Positions 1 to 7,887 of a stretch of 13,501 nucleotides of DNA are shown here, piece by piece. The DNA lies in contig DATCVR010000413.1 in assembly GCA_036566745.1 (NCBI GenBank), positions 1-13,501 of the forward strand, written 5' to 3'. Position 1 is the first letter of the stretch, and each line of letters opens with the position of its first letter. The DNA is from DATCVR01 sp036566745 (GTDB lineage: Bacteria > Actinomycetota > Actinomycetes > Jiangellales > Jiangellaceae). The position numbers were made by a program, and so were the translations under genes. A model generated the notes under the pieces. The model saw nothing but the letters and a program-made list of their open reading frames with translations, was not told where the DNA came from and did no database searches.

Positions 1-392
1 GTGACGTCCTCGTTCTTCGCCGGCGCGGAGATGATGACCTTCTGGGCGCCGCCGTCGATGTGGGCCTTGGCCTTGGTGGCGTCGGTGAAGATGCCGGTGG
101 ACTCGAGCACGATGTCGGCGCCGAGCTCCTTCCACGGCAGCGCCGCGGGGTCGCGCTCCTCGAGTGCCTTGAAGCTGCGCCCGCCCACCGAGATGGTGTC
201 CTCGCCGTAGCTGACCTCGTCGGCCAGGACACCGAGGATCGTGTCGTACTTGAGCAGGTGAGCGAGGGTCTTGTTGTCGGTGAGGTCGTTGACGCCGACG
301 ATCTCGATGTCGTCACGGCCCTGGGCCAGCACCGCACGGGCGAAGTTGCGACCGATGCGCCCGAACCCGTTGATTCCTACGCGGACAGTCAT
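1..392 (-). CDS. gap: Glyceraldehyde-3-phosphate dehydrogenase, N-terminal part (runs off left edge)
   Basis: Type I GAPDH converts glyceraldehyde-3-phosphate, NAD and phosphate to 1,3-bisphosphoglycerate in cytosolic glycolysis. The visible 130 residues start MTVRVGINGFGRIGRN, the Rossmann-fold dinucleotide-binding motif. They continue through NDLTD, whose aspartate fits NAD rather than NADP preference, then KYDTILGVL, ESTGIFTD and VIISAPAKNEDV. This is the NAD-binding half; the catalytic Cys motif (SCTTN), expected about 20 residues further on, lies outside the window. The ATG at 392-390 is preceded by AAGGGG at 409-404, about 11 bases upstream, and starts the protein where family members start. 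In other actinobacteria gap follows whiA directly; here a plus-strand NfeD-flotillin pair separates them, so gap must have its own promoter. Identification is certain; the protein is cut only by the window edge. Confidence 0.97.
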   Translation of the reverse strand, partial: MTVRVGINGFGRIGRNFARAVLAQGRDDIEIVGVNDLTDNKTLAHLLKYDTILGVLADEVSYGEDTISVGGRSFKALEERDPAALPWKELGADIVLESTGIFTDATKAKAHIDGGAQKVIISAPAKNEDV

Positions 393-559
393 GGCGGATC
401 TATCCCCTTCACGTTTCAGGGTGATTGCTGAAAGTGGTCGTTCCACCCCGTCGTGGTGACCCGCGTCCGACCCTAGAGCATGGGCATCGCCGCCGTGAAC
501 TGAGCTGCCGCCCGGGCCGGTACAGTCTGCGGCGTTCGCGCCTACCGAAGGGAACATCG
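393..559. promoter_or_regulatory. Divergent promoter region between gap and the nfeD-like gene
   Basis: This 167-bp region lies between two divergent starts, so it should hold promoters for both. On the plus strand a TACAGT at 521-526 resembles a -10 box (four of six matches to TATAAT), but no good -35 is visible 16-19 bases upstream. The interrupted inverted repeat TTTCAG-N8-CTGAAA (414-419 / 428-433) lies 22-41 bases upstream of the gap ATG. It could be an operator or a leader stem-loop for gap. The promoter boxes are tentative; only the divergent arrangement and the inverted repeat are seen directly. Confidence 0.35.
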
Positions 560-1048
560 GTGACCATCTACGTCGTCATCGGGGCCATCGGCCTGATCCT
601 GCTCGTGGTGACCCTGGTGGGCGGCGAGCTGCTCGACGGGGTGTTCGACGGGCTCGGGGCCGACTGGTTCTCCGGCGCCGCGCTGGCCGGGTTCCTGGCG
701 GCCTTCGGGTTCTGTGCGGCCCTGTTCGACGCCAACGGCAGCCCGACCCCCGTCAGTGTCGGCCTCGGCGTGGGTGCGGGCGTGCTGGTGGGCGGCTTCG
801 CGACGTGGCTGACCCGGCTGCTGCGCGGCGGCGCCACGGACGACACCCCGCGCACCGGCGACGTGATCGGCTACGACGGCACGGTCGTGTCGAGCATCCC
901 CACCGACGGCTTCGGCGTGATCACCGTGAGCCTGGGCGGGCACCTCACCCGGTTCAACGCCCGGTGTTCCGAGCCGGTATCCGCGGGTGCGGCGGTCACG
1001 GTGGTGGGTGTCCTGTCACCTACGGCCGTGTCCGTGGCTCCGCTCTGA
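560..1048 (+). CDS. NfeD-like membrane protein (three TM helices plus C-terminal OB-fold)
   Basis: The start chosen is the GTG at 560, because GAAGGGA (547-553) sits six bases upstream. An in-frame ATG at 425 would add 45 arginine-rich residues that look non-coding. The 162-residue product has hydrophobic helices at about 3-25, 36-57 and 66-88, then a soluble tail (about 98-162) rich in beta strands: GDVIGYDGTVV, GVITVSL, SAGAAVTVVGVLSPTAVSV. This is the layout of short NfeD proteins, whose OB-fold domain accompanies SPFH/flotillin partners in the membrane (for example B. subtilis YuaF with the flotillin YuaG/FloT). The flotillin gene follows 106 bp downstream on the same strand, which strongly supports the assignment. 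No protease domain is present, so it is the short, non-ClpP form. The precise role is inferred from the partner. Confidence 0.78.
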   Translation: MTIYVVIGAIGLILLVVTLVGGELLDGVFDGLGADWFSGAALAGFLAAFGFCAALFDANGSPTPVSVGLGVGAGVLVGGFATWLTRLLRGGATDDTPRTGDVIGYDGTVVSSIPTDGFGVITVSLGGHLTRFNARCSEPVSAGAAVTVVGVLSPTAVSVAPL

Positions 1049-1154
1049 CCGCTGCCCAGCCTCACCTCCCCGCTCTGAGTCTCACCGCTGATCTCTCGTC
1101 CCGCTGATCCCACGACCTGTCCGGATCGTCTCGAACACCCCGGGAGTCCCTTTC

Positions 1155-2702
1155 ATGAGCCCGACGCTCATCGCCGTCATCGGCCTGCTCGTCCTGCTAG
1201 TCCTCCTCGTCCTGCTCATCACCAGCCGCTACAAGGTGGCCGGGCCGAACGAGGCCTACATCGTCACCGGACGGCGCGGCAAGGCCGTCACCAACCCGAA
1301 CACCGGCCGGATCTCCACCGACCTCTCCGGCCAGCGGGTGGTCATGGGAGGCGGGACGTTCGTGATCCCGTTCGTGCAGAAGCTGCACATCCTCGACCTG
1401 TCCAGCCGCCGGCTCTCGGTCCAGATCCGCGGCGCGGTGTCCGGACAGGGCGTCAAGCTCAACGTCGAGGGCGTGGCGATCGTCAAGGTCGGCGGCAACG
1501 AGGACCAGATCCGCGCGGCCGCCCAGCGCTTCCTCACCCAGCAGGACGAGGTCGAGACATTCACCCAGGAGGTGCTCGCAGGCGCGCTGCGCTCGATCGT
1601 GGGCGGCCTCTCGGTCGAGCAGATCATCCGTGACCGGGCCGCGTTCGCCCAGCGGGTCGCCGACGAGTCCGAGAACTCGCTGACCGGGCAGGGACTGGTG
1701 CTCGACACGTTCCAGATCCAGGACATCACCGACGACGGCAGCTACCTCTCCGACCTCGGCCGGCCCGAGTCGGCCCGGATCGGCCAGGAGGCCGCGATCG
1801 CCGAGGCCATCGCCCGGCGTGCCGCCGAGCAGGCCCGTATCCAGGCCGAGGAGGAGATCGCGGTCTCTCAGCGCGCCCTGGCCCTGCGCCAGGCCCAGAT
1901 CAAGGCCGAGACCGACGCCGCTTCGGCGACCGCCGCCGCGGCCGGACCACTGGCCCAGGCCGATCGCGACCAGGCGATCCTCGCCGAGCAGGAGAAGGTC
2001 GCCGTCCGCCAGGCCGCACTGACCGAACGTCAGCTGGACACCCAGGTACGCAAGCCGGCCGACGCCGAGCGCTACCGCGTCGAGCAGGTGGCCGAGAGCA
2101 AGCGCAACGCCGACATCGCCGAGGCCGAGGCCCGCAAGGCCGCGGCGATCGCGGCGGCGCAGGGCCGGGCCGAGGAGGCCCGGCTCAACGGTGAGTCCGA
2201 GAAGGCCCGGCGTGCGGCGCTGGCCGAGGCCGAGGCGATCGAGGGCGCCAAGCGCGGTGAGGCGGAGAAGGCTCGCCGGCTCGCGGAGGCCGACGCCGTG
2301 CGCGGCGAGGGCGAGGCCGAGGCGTCGGCGATCCTGGCCAAGGGACAGGCCGAGGCGGAGGCGATGGACAAGCGCGCCGACGCCTTCGCGCGGTACAACG
2401 ACGCCGCCGTGCTGCAGATGCTGGTCGAGGTACTGCCGAGCGTCGCGCGTGAGGTGGCGGCCCCGATCAGCGCCATCGACAAGCTGACCGTCATCTCCAG
2501 CGACGGCGCGGGAAGCCTGCCCCGTCAGGTCACCGACAACCTCGTCCAGACTCTCGAGCTGCTGAAGAACACCACCGGCCTCGACCTGGACGCACTGATC
2601 AAGAGCGCCGCGTCCGGTGCGTTCGGCAAGCTGGGCCTGGGCGCCGGTTCAAACGGGTCCAACGGGGCCGAGGCCGTGGCTGATCACGAGCCGACGAGCT
2701 GA
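1155..2702 (+). CDS. Flotillin / SPFH-domain membrane scaffold protein
   Basis: This 515-residue flotillin begins with one hydrophobic anchor (residues about 4-22). It continues with RYKVAGPNEAYIVTGRRGK, the start of the SPFH/band-7 domain, which extends to about residue 200 (the LVLDTFQIQDITDDGSYLSDLGRPESA block is highly typical). Residues about 205-420 form the long Glu/Ala-rich flotillin coiled coil, with repeated EAEA, AEAEAR and KGQAEAEAM segments. The C-terminus (LQMLVEVLPSVAREVAAPISAIDKLTVIS) is the conserved oligomerisation end, followed by a Gly/Asn/Ser-rich tail. Flotillins form ring or cage oligomers on the inner membrane and organise membrane microdomains. Start: ATG 1155, with GGGAG at 1142-1146 eight bases upstream. 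It is probably co-transcribed with the NfeD-like gene. The module sits in the middle of the whiA-gap neighbourhood on the opposite strand. Confidence 0.95.
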   Translation: MSPTLIAVIGLLVLLVLLVLLITSRYKVAGPNEAYIVTGRRGKAVTNPNTGRISTDLSGQRVVMGGGTFVIPFVQKLHILDLSSRRLSVQIRGAVSGQGVKLNVEGVAIVKVGGNEDQIRAAAQRFLTQQDEVETFTQEVLAGALRSIVGGLSVEQIIRDRAAFAQRVADESENSLTGQGLVLDTFQIQDITDDGSYLSDLGRPESARIGQEAAIAEAIARRAAEQARIQAEEEIAVSQRALALRQAQIKAETDAASATAAAAGPLAQADRDQAILAEQEKVAVRQAALTERQLDTQVRKPADAERYRVEQVAESKRNADIAEAEARKAAAIAAAQGRAEEARLNGESEKARRAALAEAEAIEGAKRGEAEKARRLAEADAVRGEGEAEASAILAKGQAEAEAMDKRADAFARYNDAAVLQMLVEVLPSVAREVAAPISAIDKLTVISSDGAGSLPRQVTDNLVQTLELLKNTTGLDLDALIKSAASGAFGKLGLGAGSNGSNGAEAVADHEPTS

Positions 2703-2705
2703 CGT

Positions 2706-2808
2706 CCGGCCGAATGATCACGTTCAGCAGGGAATCGGGTGCATCACGAGGCTTACAGGCCTAGTGGAGCACCCGATTCCCTGCTGAACGTGATCATTTC
2801 GGAGCCGG
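2706..2808. repeat. Very long hairpin: 30-bp perfect inverted repeat between convergent flotillin and whiA
   Basis: Arms 2713-2742 and 2769-2798 are perfect reverse complements over 30 bp. The 26-bp centre folds further: 2745-2752 (CACGAGGC) pairs with 2759-2766 (GCCTAGTG) with a single mismatch, leaving a six-base loop TTACAG. Outside the arms, CCGA at 2710-2713 matches TCGG at 2799-2802 after a one-base bulge, and CCGG pairs with CCGG at 2706-2709 / 2805-2808. The whole folds into one stem of about 38 paired positions plus the flanking pairs. The arms are about 50% GC, well below the surrounding genes. The hairpin lies 10 bases after the flotillin stop and about 40 bases from the whiA stop, so it may act as a bidirectional transcription terminator. 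No clear T-run follows on either strand, so an intrinsic terminator in the classical sense is not shown. It could also be a member of a dispersed repeat family. Confidence 0.9.
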
Positions 2809-2841
2809 CTGAGTGGCCCGGTCGGAGCCGAGAGTGGTTGA

Positions 2842-3822
2842 TCAGGGGGCGAGCATGTCCGGGGTGAGGTTCGCCTCGGTACCGGGCATGCCCTCGTCGG
2901 TGGCCTTGCGGTCGGCCATCGCCAGCAGCCGCCGGATGCGGCCCGCCACGGCGTCCTTGGTCATCGGCGGCTCGGAGAGCTGACCGAGCTCCTCGAGGCT
3001 GGCCTGCTTGTGCTCGAGGCGCAACATGCCGGCGACCCGGAGGTGGTCGGGAACGTCCTCGCCGAGGATCTCGAGCGCTCGCTCGACCCGCGCGCCCGCC
3101 GCCACGGCAGCCCGGGCGGAGCGCCGGAGGTTCGCGTCGTCGAAGTTGGCGAGCCGGTTGGCCGTGGCCCGCACCTCGCGGCGCATCCGGCGCTCTTCCC
3201 AGGCCAGCACGCTGTCGTGGGCGCCGAGCCGGGTGAGCATCGCCCCGATGGCGTCGCCGTCGCGGACCACCACGCGATCAGTGCCGCGGACGTCGCGCGC
3301 CTTGGCCGAGACGTCGAGCCGCCGAGCCGCCCCCACCAGCGCGAGAGCCGCCTCCGGGCCGGGGCAGGTGATCTCGAGCGCCGAGGATCGGCCCGGCTCG
3401 GTGAGCGACCCGTGAGCCAGGAACGCCCCCCGCCAGGCTGCTTCGGCGTCGCACGTGGCGCCGTTGACGACCTGGGGCGGCAGCCCACGCACCGGACGCC
3501 CGCTGCCGTCGATCAAGCCCGTCTGGCGGGCCAGCCGCTCGCCGTCGTTGACCACCCGGACGACGTAACGGCTGCCCTTGCGGAGCCCGCCAGGGGCCAC
3601 CACGGCCAGGTCGCTCTCGTGGCCGAAGACCTCGGCTATGTCACGGCGCAGCCGTCGTGCGGCCACGCCGGTGTCGAGCTCAGCCTCGATGACGATCTTT
3701 CCGCTCACGATGTGCAACCCGCCGCCGAAACGCAGCAGGGACGACACCTCGGCCTTACGGCAGCAGGTCTTGGTCACATCGAGGCGAGCCAGCTCGTCCT
3801 TGACGGATGCGGTCATCGCCAT
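2842..3822 (-). CDS. whiA: WhiA, DNA-binding regulator of division/sporulation genes
   Basis: WhiA binds DNA and, in sporulating actinobacteria, acts with WhiB to switch on septation genes such as ftsZ; it is kept in non-sporulators too. The 326 residues show the family's N-terminal LAGLIDADG-homing-endonuclease-like region (VKDELARL, RKAEVSSLLRFGGGLHIV, RYVVRVVNDGERLARQTGLID, WRGAFLAHGSLTEPGRSSALEI). The helix-turn-helix region follows at about residues 274-306 (SLEELGQLSEPPMTKDAVAGRIRRLL). The GTG-free start ATG at 3822 is favoured by AGGA seven bases upstream. The ATG two codons later (3816) would give an ATGA overlap with the yvcK stop and matches where related proteins begin. Either way the gene overlaps the end of yvcK, indicating translational coupling. 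It is the last gene of the uvrC-rapZ-yvcK-whiA cluster. Confidence 0.97.
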   Translation of the reverse strand: MAMTASVKDELARLDVTKTCCRKAEVSSLLRFGGGLHIVSGKIVIEAELDTGVAARRLRRDIAEVFGHESDLAVVAPGGLRKGSRYVVRVVNDGERLARQTGLIDGSGRPVRGLPPQVVNGATCDAEAAWRGAFLAHGSLTEPGRSSALEITCPGPEAALALVGAARRLDVSAKARDVRGTDRVVVRDGDAIGAMLTRLGAHDSVLAWEERRMRREVRATANRLANFDDANLRRSARAAVAAGARVERALEILGEDVPDHLRVAGMLRLEHKQASLEELGQLSEPPMTKDAVAGRIRRLLAMADRKATDEGMPGTEANLTPDMLAP

Positions 3823-4883
3823 GGCCCGATCCTGCCACGGCCGAGGGTATGCGCGTACACCTCACCGAGGAGGTCGGGGTCGTGGCTCGGGCTGCCGTCG
3901 GCGGACGCGACGTCGGCGATCGCCAGCTCCGCGCCCATGTCGGCGGCCACCCGTCGCAGCAACGGTTCGTCGGGGACCGAGGCCCGATCGGCGATGACGA
4001 TGTCGAGACGCAGGTCGGGGGCGTACGCACCGAGAACCTCGAGGTGGGTCTCGGGCCCGAAGCCGGTGGTCTCGCCGCCCTCGGGTGTCAGGTTGAGGGT
4101 GACGGCGCGCCGGGCCGACGTGGTGACCAACGCCTCATGCAGCTCCGGCACCAGCAGGTGCGGGATGACACTGCTGAACCAGCTGCCGGGGCCGAGCACG
4201 ACCCAGTCGGCGTCGGTGATGGCCTCGAGTGCCTCGGGGCACGCCGGTGGATCGGGCGGCACCAGCGAGACCGCGATGACGTCGCCCTCGACCGTGGCGA
4301 CGGAGTGTTGGCCCGAGACGGTCATGATGTGTCGCGCGCCGGTGTGGTCGCGGGCGGAGGAGCCCACGAGCGCCTCGATGTCCATCGGGACCTGCGACAT
4401 CGGCAGCACCCGGCCCTGGGCACCGAGCAGGCGCCCCACCCAGTCGAGGCCCTCGACGTGGCCCCCGAGCAGCTCCCAGAGGGCGACGATCAGGACGTTG
4501 CCGACGGCGTGGTCGTGCAGCTCGCCGTCGCCCGCGAATCGATGCTGGAGGACACGAGCCCAGGTGCGGCCCCAGTCGTCGTCGCCACACAGCGCGGCCA
4601 GCGCCATCCGGAGGTCGCCGGGTGGCAGCACGCCGAACTCGCGCCGCAGCCGCCCGCTCGACCCGCCGTCGTCGGCGACGGTGACCACCGCGGTGAGCCG
4701 GCCGGCCACTCGTCGCAGGGCGGCCAGAGACGCCGCCAGACCGTGTCCACCGCCCAGCGCCACGACCTTCGGCCCGGCCAGGCGCGCCTCACCTGCCGGA
4801 TCGACGGCCGGCTCGCTGACCCGGCCGAGCTCCGGGTCGGGGCCGGCCGGCGTCTCTGCGTCGTCCGTCATTCCAGTCACCAC
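3813..4883 (-). CDS. yvcK: YvcK/CofD-like gluconeogenesis factor
   Basis: This is a Rossmann-like CofD/YvcK family protein, cytosolic or membrane-associated. In other bacteria it is needed for growth on gluconeogenic carbon sources and for normal cell-wall morphology, and it binds UDP-sugars. Visible motifs are KVVALGGGHGLAASL (about 39-53), VTVADDGGSSGRLR (about 67-80), LPPGDLRMALAAL (about 86-98), HAVGNVLI, and VTLNLTPEGGETTGF. The first 35 residues are an acidic Pro/Ala-rich extension ahead of the core. The start is uncertain: GTG 4883, GTG 4880 and ATG 4871 are in frame and close together, with an AGG just upstream of the two GTGs. It lies 56 bp after rapZ and overlaps whiA, so it belongs to the same transcription unit. 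Confidence 0.95.
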   Translation of the reverse strand: MVTGMTDDAETPAGPDPELGRVSEPAVDPAGEARLAGPKVVALGGGHGLAASLAALRRVAGRLTAVVTVADDGGSSGRLRREFGVLPPGDLRMALAALCGDDDWGRTWARVLQHRFAGDGELHDHAVGNVLIVALWELLGGHVEGLDWVGRLLGAQGRVLPMSQVPMDIEALVGSSARDHTGARHIMTVSGQHSVATVEGDVIAVSLVPPDPPACPEALEAITDADWVVLGPGSWFSSVIPHLLVPELHEALVTTSARRAVTLNLTPEGGETTGFGPETHLEVLGAYAPDLRLDIVIADRASVPDEPLLRRVAADMGAELAIADVASADGSPSHDPDLLGEVYAHTLGRGRIGPWR

Positions 4884-4939
4884 ACCTGCGGCGAGGTCCG
4901 GCCGGGAGCCGGCCTCGCGTCGGGTATCACTCCCCTACG

Positions 4940-5824
4940 TCATTCCCGGCCGAGGTCGCGGTGGACCACGAGGGTCTCCACGCCCTTCGCCGAGAGCCTG
5001 GCCGACAGCGCCTCGCTCATCGCGACGCTGCGGTGCTTGCCGCCCGTACAGCCGATGCCGACCGTGACGAATCGCTTGCCCTCGCGGAGATAGCCCTCGG
5101 AGACCAGCTCGAGCAGGCCTTCGTACCGCTCGAGGAAGTCGGCGGCTCCCGGCTGTGACAGCACGTACTCGGACACGGCGGCGTCCCGCCCGGTCTGGGG
5201 CCGCAACTCGGCGATCCAGTGTGGGTTGGGCAGGAACCGCATGTCGGCGACGAGGTCGGCGTCGACCGGCAGGCCGTACTTGAAGCCGAACGACACCAGG
5301 ATCACCCGGAGCCCGACCTCGGGACCGGCGAACGCCTTGCGGATCCGCCCGGCGAGCTCGTGGACGTTGAGCACGGAGGTGTCGATGACCAGGTCGGCCG
5401 CCACGCGCAGGGACGCCAGCTGCTCGCGCTCGCGGGCGATGGCCTCGACCACCCGGCCGCCGCCCTGGAGCGGGTGTGGCCGGCGCGCGGACTCGAACCG
5501 TCGCACGAGGGCTTCGTCGCCAGCTTCGAGGAAGAGCACCGTGGGCCGCACGCCACGCTCGTCGAGCTGGTCGAGGGCGCCACGCAGCTCGCCGAAGAAC
5601 ACGCCGCCGCGGACGTCGGCCACCACAGCGATCCGACCGATCTCGGGGCGTTGGCTGACGGTGGTGACGAGGTCCATCAGCAGCGATGGCGGGAGATTGT
5701 CGACGACGAACCAGCCGAGGTCGTCGAGAGCGGCCGTCGCGGCCGTCTTGCCAGCTCCGGACATCCCGGTGACCAGCAACAACTCGGGCAATTCGACGTC
5801 GGCGGCAGGGCTCTGCTGGGTCAT
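4940..5824 (-). CDS. rapZ: RapZ-family nucleotide-binding protein (YvcJ type)
   Basis: RapZ/YvcJ is a P-loop nucleotide-binding protein. In E. coli it senses glucosamine-6-phosphate and guides decay of the small RNA GlmZ, while in Gram-positives it sits beside yvcK and whiA with a less clear job. The 294 residues carry the Walker A motif GMSGAGKT (20-27), WFVVDNLPPSL (38-48), the DVRGGVFF segment (70-77), and LFLEAGDEALVRRFESARRPHPL. The C-terminal domain contains SFGFKYGLP, DMRFLPNPHW and the signature GIGCTGGKHRSV (256-267). ATG 5824 places the Walker motif at the expected distance; its ribosome binding site is weak. The gene follows uvrC by 83 bp and precedes yvcK by 56 bp. GlmZ-type RNA partners are not expected in actinobacteria, so the RNA role should not be carried over. 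Confidence 0.96.
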   Translation of the reverse strand: MTQQSPAADVELPELLLVTGMSGAGKTAATAALDDLGWFVVDNLPPSLLMDLVTTVSQRPEIGRIAVVADVRGGVFFGELRGALDQLDERGVRPTVLFLEAGDEALVRRFESARRPHPLQGGGRVVEAIAREREQLASLRVAADLVIDTSVLNVHELAGRIRKAFAGPEVGLRVILVSFGFKYGLPVDADLVADMRFLPNPHWIAELRPQTGRDAAVSEYVLSQPGAADFLERYEGLLELVSEGYLREGKRFVTVGIGCTGGKHRSVAMSEALSARLSAKGVETLVVHRDLGRE

Positions 5825-5907
5825 GGCAGGTCGCGTTCAGCACTCATGGCGCACATGATTCCAGCAACGGCCGAGACGTGCTGCGCGCGCCGTGCGATCG
5901 GGAGATC

Positions 5908-7887
5908 TCAGGGCTCGATGATCTCGCCGGTGGCGGTGTTGACCGCCGGGGCCACATGATCGGTGGCGACCGCCGCGACGATGGCCTCGGCCGTGGCCCG
6001 GCCGATGCCCTTGACCTCCGCGATGTCGTCAGCGCTGGCGGCTCGCAGCTTCTTCAGCGAACCGAAGTGGGCCAGCACCGCCTTGCGCCGCGACGGCCCG
6101 AGACCCGGTACGCCGTCGAGCAGGCTGTCGACCATCGACACCGAGCGGCGCTGGCGGTGGAAGGTGATGGCGAAACGGTGGGCTTCGTCGCGAACCCGCT
6201 GCAAGAGGTACAGGCCCTCGCTGGTGCGGGGCATGATGACCGGCTCGTCGGAGTCGGGCTGCCATACCTCCTCGAGCCGCTTGGCCAGCCCGACCACCGG
6301 GATGTCGGCCACCCCGAGCTCGTCCATGACCACGCGGGCGGCGTTGACCTGTGGCTGGCCGCCGTCGACCACCACGAGGCCCGGCGTGTAGGCGAACTTG
6401 CGCGGACGCCCGGTGTCGGGATCGAGAGGCGACGCCGCGGGGCCGTCCGACACGGGGGTGGTGCCGTCCGGCTGTCCGGGCTCGCCCTCGCGCAGCCGGC
6501 GGAACCGCCGGCCGAGCACCTCACGGATGGACGACACGTCGTCGGACCCGTCGATGCCGCGGACCCGGAACTTGCGGTACTCGCTCTTGCGCGCCAGGCC
6601 GTCCTCGAACACCACCATCGAGGCCACGACCTCGGTGGCGCCGAGGTTGGAGATGTCGTAGCACTCGATCCGCAGCGGCGGCTCGTCGAGGGCCAGCGCC
6701 TCCTGGATCTCCTCGAGGGCGCGGCTGCGGGTGGTGAGATCGCTGGCGCGCTTGGTCTTGTGCAGCTTCAGCGCCTGCTGGGCATTGCGGGCGACGGTGT
6801 CGAGGAGGGTGCGTTTGTCGCCGCGCTGGGGCACCCGGAGGTCGAGGCTGCCGCCACGCAGCTCGGCCAGGAGGTCGTGCAGCGCCGCGGCCTCGCCGGG
6901 ATCGTCCGGCAGTGCCGGGACCAGCACCTCGCGCGGCACGGAGTCGGCGCCGGTGTCGCCGTAGAGCTGCAGCAGGAACCGCTCGACCAGCTCGCCGGTG
7001 GAGATCTCGTCGGCCTTGTCGGCCACCCATCCGCGCTGGCCACGGACCCGGCCGCCGCGGACGTAGAAGATCTGGACCGCGACCTCGAGAGGGTCCTCGG
7101 CGACCGCGATGACGTCGGCGTCGGTGCCGTCGCCGAGCACCACCGCGTTGGACTCCATGGCGCGTTCGAGCGCAGCGATGTCGTCCCGCAGCCGGGCCGC
7201 CCGCTCGAAGTCGAGTTCGGCCGCCGCGGCCTTCATCTCCCGCTCGAGCCGGCGCACGTAGGTGGTGGTCTTGCCGTCGAGGAAGGCCACGAGATCGTCG
7301 ACGATCGCGCGGTGCTCGTCGGCGTCGACCCGACCGACGCACGGCGCCGAGCACTTGCCGATGTACCCGAGCAGGCAGGGCCGCCCGATCTGGTGCGAGC
7401 GGTTGAACACGCCCTTGGAGCAGCTGCGAACCGGGAAGACGCGGAGCAGCTGGTCGAGAGTCTCGCGGATCGCCCACGCATGAGCGTAAGGCCCGAAGTA
7501 CCGCACGCCGCGCTTCTTGGCACCGCGCATGACCAACACGCGGGGGTACTCCTCGTTCAACGTGACAGCGAGGTAGGGGTAGGACTTGTCGTCGCGGTAA
7601 CGCACGTTGAACCGCGGGTCGAACTCCTTGATCCAGGAGTACTCGAGCTGGAGCGCCTCAACCTCGGTGCGCACGACCGTCCACTCGACCTTGGCCGCCG
7701 TGGTGACCATGGCGAGGGTGCGCGGGTGGAGGGCCGAGATGTCCTGGAAGTACGACGACAGGCGCGAGCGCAGGCTCTTGGCCTTGCCGACATAGATCAC
7801 CCGGCCGTCGGGATCGCTGAACCGGTAGACGCCCGGCGAGACCGGGATCGACCCGGGAGCTGGACGATAGGTCGAGGGATCGGGCAC
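5908..7887 (-). CDS. uvrC: UvrC, excinuclease ABC subunit C
   Basis: UvrC makes both incisions in nucleotide excision repair after UvrA/UvrB mark the lesion. The 659 residues show all family domains. The GIY-YIG nuclease is at about 14-95 (PVSPGVYRF, VIYVGKAKSLRSRLSSYF, EALQLEYSWIKEFDPRFNVRYRDDKSYPY). The UVR helical pair that binds UvrB is at about 206-241. The RNase H-like 5' incision domain has Asp411 (YDISN), Asp508 (VVDGGQPQ) and the histidines near 570-577 (EAHRFAITFHR). Two C-terminal helix-hairpin-helix motifs lie at about 588-645 (PGLGPSRRK, KGIGRATAEAI). Between the two catalytic Asp residues is a Pro/Gly/Asp-rich insert of about 30 residues. The start is GTG 7887, with no good ribosome binding site. 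Instead TAGGCT (minus strand, 7899-7894) lies six bases upstream, which suggests a leaderless transcript. It is the first gene of the uvrC-rapZ-yvcK-whiA unit. Confidence 0.98.
   Translation of the reverse strand: MPDPSTYRPAPGSIPVSPGVYRFSDPDGRVIYVGKAKSLRSRLSSYFQDISALHPRTLAMVTTAAKVEWTVVRTEVEALQLEYSWIKEFDPRFNVRYRDDKSYPYLAVTLNEEYPRVLVMRGAKKRGVRYFGPYAHAWAIRETLDQLLRVFPVRSCSKGVFNRSHQIGRPCLLGYIGKCSAPCVGRVDADEHRAIVDDLVAFLDGKTTTYVRRLEREMKAAAAELDFERAARLRDDIAALERAMESNAVVLGDGTDADVIAVAEDPLEVAVQIFYVRGGRVRGQRGWVADKADEISTGELVERFLLQLYGDTGADSVPREVLVPALPDDPGEAAALHDLLAELRGGSLDLRVPQRGDKRTLLDTVARNAQQALKLHKTKRASDLTTRSRALEEIQEALALDEPPLRIECYDISNLGATEVVASMVVFEDGLARKSEYRKFRVRGIDGSDDVSSIREVLGRRFRRLREGEPGQPDGTTPVSDGPAASPLDPDTGRPRKFAYTPGLVVVDGGQPQVNAARVVMDELGVADIPVVGLAKRLEEVWQPDSDEPVIMPRTSEGLYLLQRVRDEAHRFAITFHRQRRSVSMVDSLLDGVPGLGPSRRKAVLAHFGSLKKLRAASADDIAEVKGIGRATAEAIVAAVATDHVAPAVNTATGEIIEP

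Noticed and set aside
425..559. Longer start for the NfeD-like gene at ATG 425
   Set aside because: The added 45 residues are Arg/Pro-rich and non-conserved in look, while GTG 560 has a good Shine-Dalgarno and begins right at the first membrane helix.
2706..2808. Hairpin as a transposon or MITE with target-site duplication
   Set aside because: No flanking direct repeat was visible and there is no internal coding sequence; left as a repeat/terminator candidate.
3010..5067. Long open frame on the plus strand (685 codons)
   Set aside because: It is antisense to whiA, yvcK and rapZ, which are certain genes; the translation is Arg/Ser/Pro low-complexity typical of a shadow frame in GC-rich DNA.
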